5,860 bases of DNA, from NCBI GenBank assembly GCA_018334775.1, contig JAGXLJ010000088.1, positions 1 to 5,860 on the forward strand. The letters run 5' to 3'. The notes under the pieces are model-generated. The model ran no database searches. It was not told the origin of the DNA and saw nothing but the letters and a program-made list of their open reading frames with translations. Both the position numbers and the translations under genes were made by a program. Below are positions 1 through 4,640 of this stretch, one piece after another. Position 1 is the stretch's first letter, and the number at the start of each line of letters is the position of its first letter. This DNA is from Halodesulfurarchaeum sp. GTDB taxonomy: Archaea; Halobacteriota; Halobacteria; Halobacteriales; Halobacteriaceae.

Positions 1-613
1 GGGAGAAGATGAAATCCACGACCTCGTCGATTTCAGCCGTTTGATCCGTCAGGTGGGTGGCGGTTTCTCGTGCTTCGGAGACGCCGGTTTCGATCCGGTC
101 GAGCTCCTCAACAGCCCGTTCGGCTGCTTTGCCCCCTTCCCGGCCTCTGTCGGCCATCTCTTCGGATTGCTCGGCCACGTCATCAGCCGTGGCGGTCACT
201 TCCTCAATCGTCGCGGAAACGTTTGCCATCTCCGACGACACTGACTCCACATGAGTTTCCTGGTCGTCGGTTGCCTCGCTGATCGTTTCGGTCGACTGCC
301 TGACGACCTGGGATTCCTGTCTCACGTCCTCGATTCCACGTGTAGCCTCTTGGCTCGTTTCGGTCACGTCGTCGGCGAACCGATCGACGGTGGCAAACGT
401 GTGTTCGAGCGATTCGACGACCTCGTTGAGTAATCCGACTGTGTGGGCGAGTTGTGGATCGTCCGGAGAGGCATCGGCGCGGGCCGTGAAATCACCCTCG
501 GCCGCGTGCTCTAAGACGGTTTGTATCTCATTGATTGCCGCTTTCGTCTCCGTGTCTGAACGATCAGTACGCCCGACACTCTCGCTGTCTGCCGGTGAAG
601 TAAAGCTATTCAT
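1..613 (-). CDS. Cytoplasmic methyl-accepting chemotaxis transducer, N-terminal part (3' end outside window)
   Basis: The frame is open from an ATG at 613 to the window edge, giving 204 residues with no stop. Residues about 24-72 look like a HAMP domain: an amphipathic helix, the connector 'AAEGDFTARAD', then a second helix containing 'GLLNEVVESLE'. From about residue 73 the chain is a long Ala/Glu/Asp/Thr-rich coiled coil typical of the MCP signalling domain, with 'SATIEEVTATADDVAEQSEE' (132-151) and a likely methylation-helix stretch 'REGGKAAERAVEEL' (158-171). The conserved hairpin tip that contacts CheA and CheW would lie past the window edge. No transmembrane segment or recognisable sensor domain precedes the HAMP-like part, and an in-frame TAA at 617-619 excludes a longer N-terminus. 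It is therefore a soluble transducer, or one that lost its sensor. The gene lies 72 bases downstream of cheW on the same strand. A weak purine-rich 'AGAAGG' (624-629, minus strand) precedes the start at a long spacing. Transducer identity is confident; the ligand is unknown. Confidence 0.9.
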   Translation of the reverse strand, partial: MNSFTSPADSESVGRTDRSDTETKAAINEIQTVLEHAAEGDFTARADASPDDPQLAHTVGLLNEVVESLEHTFATVDRFADDVTETSQEATRGIEDVRQESQVVRQSTETISEATDDQETHVESVSSEMANVSATIEEVTATADDVAEQSEEMADRGREGGKAAERAVEELDRIETGVSEARETATHLTDQTAEIDEVVDFIFS

Positions 614-685
614 GCGTTAATCGCCTTCTGGCTGTGGCGGTCGTCATCGACTGTATGTCGTTGTCCCGTGTTCCGTCCATCCATA

Positions 686-1100
686 TTATTCCAATGCTGT
701 GAAATCGATCCAGACGACGAAGCGATCGTCGTGACGAATCACCCCGTGAGTGCTCTCGGAAGCCGTCGAATCGTCGAGGTCCCCGTCGGAAACTTCGACC
801 ACCTGATGGACGTCATCGATCAGGAGGCCGGTCCCGTCGATGGTGGAGAGCACGATGATCCCCCGACCTGTGGCGGACGCATCGAGATCGAGTGACACTT
901 TTTGGGTCGACGATTGTCGTCGTCTCACCTCGAAGATCGACAACCCCGACGATGTGGTCGTCTGCATTGGGGTCGGGTGTGATTTCTTCGTTCGCGTCGA
1001 CGATTTCCTCGACATGTGAGATGTCGATACAGTAACGCCCGTCTCCCAATGAGAATTTGAGAACATTTAAGGTTTGGCCCTTTATTATCATTTCTCTCAT
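686..1100 (-). pseudogene. cheW: Chemotaxis adaptor CheW, reading frame broken by one extra base
   Basis: CheW couples MCP receptors to the kinase CheA in the cytoplasmic chemosensory array. The first frame, from ATG 1100 (or 1091), encodes a CheW N-terminal half: 'LNVLKFSLGDGRYCIDISHV', 'EEIVDA', 'HIVGVVDLRGETTTIVDPK'. At the five-A run on the minus strand (899-903) it leaves the family and continues as unrelated Arg/His-rich sequence to a stop at 813. The +1 frame restores the second half, 'VSLDLDASATGRGIIVLST', 'GLLIDDVHQVVEV', 'VIRHDDRFVVWIDFTALE', and ends at TAA 686-688. Removing one A joins the halves into 137 residues, a normal CheW length, with no other lesion. A sequencing error, a recent loss-of-function mutation and +1 slippage all fit. 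The first codons include AGA, ATA, ATA and TTA, unusual beside GC-rich neighbours, so the exact start is uncertain. The MCP gene follows on the same strand, suggesting cotranscription. Confidence 0.85.
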
Positions 1101-1198
1101 TTTGAACCAGATTAAGGGGTAGGGGTTCGGTCTCGTGAGGGCTTTTTCCTCATCAATTGTCGGTACTCTTTTCTCGCATCCGGGTATTTTCATAGTTG
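1101..1198. promoter_or_regulatory. Divergent intergenic region between cheW and the winged-helix gene
   Basis: These 98 bases must hold the promoters of two divergent genes: cheW to the left and the winged-helix regulator to the right. Visible elements are a perfect 5-base inverted repeat TGAGG-N7-CCTCA (1136-1140 and 1148-1152), a CAATTG palindrome (1154-1159), and an AT element CTTAAT on the minus strand (1111-1116). The CTTAAT sits about 22 bases upstream of the internal cheW ATG at 1091, so it could serve as a TATA element for a near-leaderless transcript from that start. No good TATA element is visible at the right distance for the plus-strand gene. The inverted repeat is a plausible operator for the neighbouring regulator, but this is inference. 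Confidence 0.35.
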
Positions 1199-1540
1199 AT
1201 GGACCCGGCGTCGGTCTTGCGTGTCCTTGGGAACAAGTACAACGCCGAGATACTCCGTGCAACCCACACGCCAATGTCCGCTCAGGAGCTTTCCGACGAG
1301 CTGGATATTCCGATCGCGACTTCCTATCGCCGGATCGAAGAACTCCTCGATCACGATCTGCTGGCCCTCGAGGGTCAGGAGTTCTCCGCGGAAGGCCGAC
1401 GAACCAAGGTGTACCGTCGGAAAATCGACGAAATCGAGATCGCGTTCGGTACCGACGAGTTCGAGGTGGATTTCAAACGCCGGACCGAAGCCAAGAACAA
1501 CCTGGTTGACGTCTGGTCTGACCTCAGGAACGAACCCTAA
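1199..1540 (+). CDS. Winged helix-turn-helix transcriptional regulator, ArsR-like (113 aa)
   Basis: This is a small DNA-binding protein of the winged-helix type common in haloarchaea. Residues about 3-22 ('ASVLRVLGNKYNAEILRATH') match the first helix of ArsR-like regulators. 'MSAQELSDELDIPIATSYRR' (26-45) is a clear helix-turn-helix whose recognition helix is 'IATSYRRIEELL'. 'LLALEGQEFSAEGRRTKVYR' (54-73) forms the beta wing. The acidic C-terminal stretch to residue 113 ends with 'NNLVDVWSDLRNEP' and may be a dimerisation helix. No metal-binding cysteines are present, so metal sensing of the classical ArsR kind is unlikely. ATG at 1199 is chosen over the TTG just before it. Two out-of-frame readings overlap the gene but show no family features. 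It is followed 71 bases later by a small membrane-protein gene on the same strand and is divergent from cheW. The target genes are not shown by the sequence; autoregulation or control of the neighbour is inference. Confidence 0.88.
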   Translation: MDPASVLRVLGNKYNAEILRATHTPMSAQELSDELDIPIATSYRRIEELLDHDLLALEGQEFSAEGRRTKVYRRKIDEIEIAFGTDEFEVDFKRRTEAKNNLVDVWSDLRNEP

Positions 1541-1569
1541 TTATTGAACGCTATAATCGGCGGCAAAAA

Positions 1570-1577
1570 TTTAAATA
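1570..1577 (+). promoter_or_regulatory. TATA-type promoter element for the small membrane-protein gene
   Basis: TTTAAATA, preceded by the purine-rich GCAAAAA, makes a good archaeal TATA box with an adjacent BRE-like stretch. Its centre is about 38 bases before the ATG at 1612. Initiation about 26 bases downstream, near 1599, would give a short leader of roughly a dozen bases. This suggests that the membrane gene can be transcribed independently of the winged-helix gene upstream. No strong Shine-Dalgarno sequence is seen in the leader. Confidence 0.6.
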
Positions 1578-1611
1578 GCCTGTTTGGTCAGGTACGCATA
1601 GAACAGTTTCA

Positions 1612-1893
1612 ATGCAACTCATCGTAGTCCTCTACGGCGTCTTCAGTACGACGTTGGCTGTGGCGGGTCTCTCGGTCGTCGCACTCGCCCTGCGGGCCTA
1701 TTCTGAGACTCAACGGCCGACGATGCTTCATCTCTCACTGGGCTTTGTGTTGATCGTCGCGGCCGCTATCGGGACGACGCTTAGTGCGTTTATCCTCGAT
1801 TTCAGCCATGCAAAAAGTCTACTCACAGTCAACTATGCGATCTCGACGTCGGGCTATTTGTTCGTGGTTTACAGCATCGTGGCCCGAAGCTAA
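1612..1893 (+). CDS. Small integral membrane protein with three predicted transmembrane helices (93 aa)
   Basis: The 93-residue product is almost entirely hydrophobic. It has three probable membrane helices at about residues 4-27 ('IVVLYGVFSTTLAVAGLSVV' and onwards), 40-63 ('HLSLGFVLIVAAAIGTTLSA' and onwards) and 70-90 ('LLTVNYAISTSGYLFVVYSI'). A short polar loop 'RAYSETQRPTM' joins the first two. It resembles a haloarchaeal family of unknown function (I recall the label DUF7521, not verified) that is often found beside winged-helix genes, as it is here. No catalytic or cofactor motif is visible, so no function is assigned. A regulator paired with a small membrane partner might sense a membrane or surface state, but that is speculation. 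A TATA-type element lies at a proper distance upstream. The gene is convergent with the MinD-like gene, whose stop is 25 bases away. Confidence 0.8.
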   Translation: MQLIVVLYGVFSTTLAVAGLSVVALALRAYSETQRPTMLHLSLGFVLIVAAAIGTTLSAFILDFSHAKSLLTVNYAISTSGYLFVVYSIVARS

Positions 1894-1913
1894 GAACCCG
1901 GCTTGTTCGGTTC
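1894..1913. terminator. Possible weak hairpin between two convergent genes
   Basis: GAACC (1894-1898) and GGTTC (1909-1913) can pair around a 10-base loop directly after the membrane-protein stop and just beyond the MinD-like stop. The symmetry could serve both directions. The stem is only 5 base pairs and no good T-run follows on either strand, so the call is tentative. An alternative pairing, GGTTCG (1909-1914) with CGAACC (1927-1932), overlaps the end of the MinD-like gene. Confidence 0.2.
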
Positions 1914-1918
1914 GAGAG

Positions 1919-2887
1919 TTACCCACCGAACCAGGACCGAACTTGATGCAGCATTCGTTCGCCGTTCCCCATCACTGCGGGACTCTCATTCAATCCGGCC
2001 TCTTCGATGAGCGTTTCCAGTGGCACTTCCATGACCGGCCCTGGCTGCGCGTCGTCCGGAAGGGCATTGCCGCTTTCCGGGTCGACCCATTCAAATCCGG
2101 CTTCCGTGTCCGGGGCGTTTTCGTCAAATCCGAGGTCCGTCTCTAAGGTTGTAGCGAGTCGCTTGTATGCCACTGTGGCGGGGGCCGATTCGGCATCGAA
2201 CACGACTGGCATGCCTTTTCTGACGCTCTCTTTGACGTGCTGGTCAGCCGGGATGCTGACGGTTACGGCTCCAGTCGTCCCAAGGGCGGTTGCGACTCCT
2301 TCGATGTCGTCGAGCGATCCCTCGCCCGTGCCAGTGAACACTGCGCCGACGACGGGGACGGCTAACCGGTCGACGAGTTCCCCGGTTTTCGACGCGTCCG
2401 TCAGCGCCGGAAGTTCGGCTGTCGTGACGAGCAAGACGCCGTCTGCGGCTTGCAACGTGACCGCAATGTCTTGGCTGAGCCCGGCTCCGGCGTCAAGAAT
2501 GACGAGGTCAAACCGTTGTTTGAGTTCGGTTACGATCCCCTCGATTGGATCGGTCTCGGCGTCAGCAAAGTGGTCCAGGACGGTCGATCCCGGTGCGATA
2601 GTGAGGCCACCGGCTTCGTGAAGAGCTGCGTCGAGTGCGGCCCGGCCGCCAAGGACGTCGTGGATGGTGGCATTTGGCTGGGTAAGGCCCACCATTGCAC
2701 CGAGATTGGCCATCCCAAGATCGAAATCGAGGACTGCTGCGGTGTATCCTGATTCGACGAATGCGGCGCCAAGATTTACCGCCGTCGTCGTCTTGCCGAC
2801 GCCGCCCTTGCCGGAGGCAATTGCAAGGGCGTACCCCTCCTCAGCCGCGCCATCCATGCTGTCAGGTCCTTTCTGGGTTCCGTTCAT
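1919..2887 (-). CDS. MinD/ParA-family ATPase downstream of arlJ, with C-terminal membrane-targeting-like tail
   Basis: This is a deviant-Walker P-loop ATPase of the MinD/ParA type (322 aa), likely a dimerising ATP switch on the inner membrane. Residues 25-34 'SGKGGVGKTT' hold the signature lysine K27 and the Walker A lysine K32. 'DFDLGMANL' (54-62) is the MinD-type switch I motif. 'LVILDAGAGL' (128-137) is Walker B/switch II with D132, having Ala where DSPAG is usual. After the core (to about 252) come an acidic, Pro/Gly-rich linker and a final amphipathic 'ERMLHQVRSWFGG', similar in character to the membrane-binding tail of bacterial MinD. A purine-rich GGGAG lies about 10 bases before ATG 2887; Met11 is an alternative start. 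The gene follows arlJ by 18 bases, so it is very probably cotranscribed. Haloferax MinD4 is known to position archaella and chemosensory arrays; a similar role here is inferred. A general ParA or other MinD paralogue function is not excluded. Confidence 0.88.
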   Translation of the reverse strand: MNGTQKGPDSMDGAAEEGYALAIASGKGGVGKTTTAVNLGAAFVESGYTAAVLDFDLGMANLGAMVGLTQPNATIHDVLGGRAALDAALHEAGGLTIAPGSTVLDHFADAETDPIEGIVTELKQRFDLVILDAGAGLSQDIAVTLQAADGVLLVTTAELPALTDASKTGELVDRLAVPVVGAVFTGTGEGSLDDIEGVATALGTTGAVTVSIPADQHVKESVRKGMPVVFDAESAPATVAYKRLATTLETDLGFDENAPDTEAGFEWVDPESGNALPDDAQPGPVMEVPLETLIEEAGLNESPAVMGNGERMLHQVRSWFGG

Positions 2888-2905
2888 AAGTATGGCTCTC
2901 CCGGC

Positions 2906-4639
2906 TTAGATCCCCAACAATGAGCCGACCAATTCCATTGTCATCGACCCGATGATGGCGCCCAGCCAGGTCAGTAAGACAAAGTGCATAAAGGAGTTCA
3001 CTTTGTGGCCGCCGTCCACGACCCGGACGATAAGAGAGGAGATCATCGCGTTTACCAGAACGGTGAGGGTCAGCAGAAACTCGATCAGTGCGATATTATA
3101 CACCTCCGTATTGATCAGCGAGTTGAAGTCGAATCCGGCTGGTGTGTTCATGCCAAGGGTCATTGCCGATAGCTGTTCGACGATCCCAAGTCCGATGAAA
3201 AAGGCAAAGGTCGCTGCGGCGGTAATACCGTAAATCACACCGATGAGGGTCATCGTCGACTGATCACGACGTTCGCGCAACTGCATCACCTCGTTCATGT
3301 TTTCGCTGATGAGTTCCCCGAGGTGTTTCGGATCACCACCCATCTGGCGCCCGATGAGGTACATCTCACTGAACTTCTGGATGAGGTAGGACTGCGCATC
3401 GGCAGTGAAAAACCGCCAGGCTGCCTCGGGGGAGAGCCGCATTTTGAGTCGCGTGTACAGTTCGTCGATATTCTTGGTGAGCGCGCCGAAATCCTTCCGG
3501 CGGAGCGTCGAGAGCACGGCCGTCGTAGTGGTTTGTTGGGCCGTTTCACTGGCACCCAGTGCCCGAATGAAACTCACGAACTCCTCGTCCCGGCCTTTGA
3601 TGTCTGCTTCGACGCTCCGAGCGACCAATCCCGGGATGAGGAGGGGTGTCGTTGGAACGGCCGCATAAATCGGGAGTGGAATCGTTTCCGGGTCGATCCC
3701 CGTAAACCCGAACATGACCACACTGACACCGACGATGGTGAGGGCGGACAGACCGACTCCGGCAGCGACTGCGTATTGCAACCGCCGCTCTGTTGGGGTT
3801 GTCTGTTCCGGTGGGAAATACCAGATCGGGTCGGTCGGTGAGACGGTGTAAATCGCGTACAGGAAGCCTAACTGGATGAATGTATACATGATCACGACGG
3901 CGGAGACCGTCATCGTGGGGTCGGTGCCGGAGATGACCGGCAAAACCGTCGCGAACACCAGGGCAAACGTCACCGAGAGGATCATCGAAAGGTAGAGGTC
4001 TTTCATCACTTCCAGGTTCCCGAGTTGCCCCTCGTAGATGGTCGTGTAGTTCTGGATGATCGTCGACTGTTCGCTCACCAGATAACTCGACAGGTCCTCT
4101 CCGGCGTTGATGGTGTAGGACAGTCGATCGAAGAAGTCCGACACTGCGTCACTCGGGACTTTCTTCGCCCGACGCCGGCAGGCGTCGTCGAGACTTTGAT
4201 TCCACGTATCGACCAACTGAACGATCCGGCGAGTTTCCTCAGAGAGCGGCCCATAATCGTCCATCCGGGCGATCCGGCGGAAGACCTCGACCCGGTCGAT
4301 GTTGGTCGTCGAAAGCACGGTCATGTGGGTTACGTACAAATGAAAGACTTCGTTCATCCGCTTCCGACGCTGGTCCAGCCGGATTTTCGGGTAGATAAGT
4401 GCGGCGACCGCGAGCAATAGCCCGAGAGCTGGCATCGGGAGCCGAACCACGAGCGGGAAGTCCAGAACGATTCCGGCGACCACGGTGAGGACGAAGAAGC
4501 CGACCCCAGGGAGAACAATCCAGGTGACGTACCTGGAGACGGGAATCTGCATCTGCCGATAGGATTCGGCAATGTCACCAAACGCGTTGGTGATGTCGAT
4601 GGATTCTCCGTTACTGTCGGTCTCCGATTCAGTGGCCAT
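2906..4639 (-). CDS. arlJ: Archaellum membrane platform protein ArlJ (FlaJ)
   Basis: ArlJ is the polytopic core on which the archaellum motor ATPase ArlI acts to assemble and rotate the filament. The 577-residue protein has a polar acidic N-terminus and about nine predicted membrane helices (roughly 38-58, 66-84, 216-236, 244-264, 288-310, 321-341, 463-489, 515-538 and 549-574). Two large cytoplasmic regions (about 85-215 and 342-462) are rich in charged helices. They fit the two T2SS-F-type domains, with 'SYTINAGEDLSSYLVSEQ' in the first and 'GRQMGGDPKHLGELISENMN' in the second. Length and pattern match haloarchaeal FlaJ. I chose ATG 4639, which begins one base after the arlI stop; a longer reading from 4690 would overlap arlI by 50 bases and adds polar residues. 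No Shine-Dalgarno sequence is visible, so translation is probably coupled to arlI. A type IV pilus PilC role is less likely given the FlaI-type partner. Confidence 0.93.
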   Translation of the reverse strand: MATESETDSNGESIDITNAFGDIAESYRQMQIPVSRYVTWIVLPGVGFFVLTVVAGIVLDFPLVVRLPMPALGLLLAVAALIYPKIRLDQRRKRMNEVFHLYVTHMTVLSTTNIDRVEVFRRIARMDDYGPLSEETRRIVQLVDTWNQSLDDACRRRAKKVPSDAVSDFFDRLSYTINAGEDLSSYLVSEQSTIIQNYTTIYEGQLGNLEVMKDLYLSMILSVTFALVFATVLPVISGTDPTMTVSAVVIMYTFIQLGFLYAIYTVSPTDPIWYFPPEQTTPTERRLQYAVAAGVGLSALTIVGVSVVMFGFTGIDPETIPLPIYAAVPTTPLLIPGLVARSVEADIKGRDEEFVSFIRALGASETAQQTTTTAVLSTLRRKDFGALTKNIDELYTRLKMRLSPEAAWRFFTADAQSYLIQKFSEMYLIGRQMGGDPKHLGELISENMNEVMQLRERRDQSTMTLIGVIYGITAAATFAFFIGLGIVEQLSAMTLGMNTPAGFDFNSLINTEVYNIALIEFLLTLTVLVNAMISSLIVRVVDGGHKVNSFMHFVLLTWLGAIIGSMTMELVGSLLGI

Positions 4640-4640
4640 G

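Noticed and set aside
900..906. C CCA AAA on the minus strand as a -1 slippery heptamer
   Set aside because: The heptamer is formally present, but a -1 slip leads into a frame with no CheW similarity. The second half of CheW needs a +1 shift.
1115..1126. G-rich 'GGGGTAGGGG' as a quadruplex or telomere-like repeat
   Set aside because: There are only two G-tracts, too few for a stable intramolecular quadruplex, and no repeat array is present.
1101..1274. Upstream extension of cheW to an ATG at 1274
   Set aside because: The extra 58 residues do not resemble CheW and run antisense through the winged-helix gene start. The family match begins only after the ATGs at 1100 and 1091.
2007..2621. A 204-codon open frame on the plus strand opposite the MinD-like gene
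   Set aside because: The Ser/Thr/Pro-rich product has no domain, and the opposite strand encodes clear MinD motifs.
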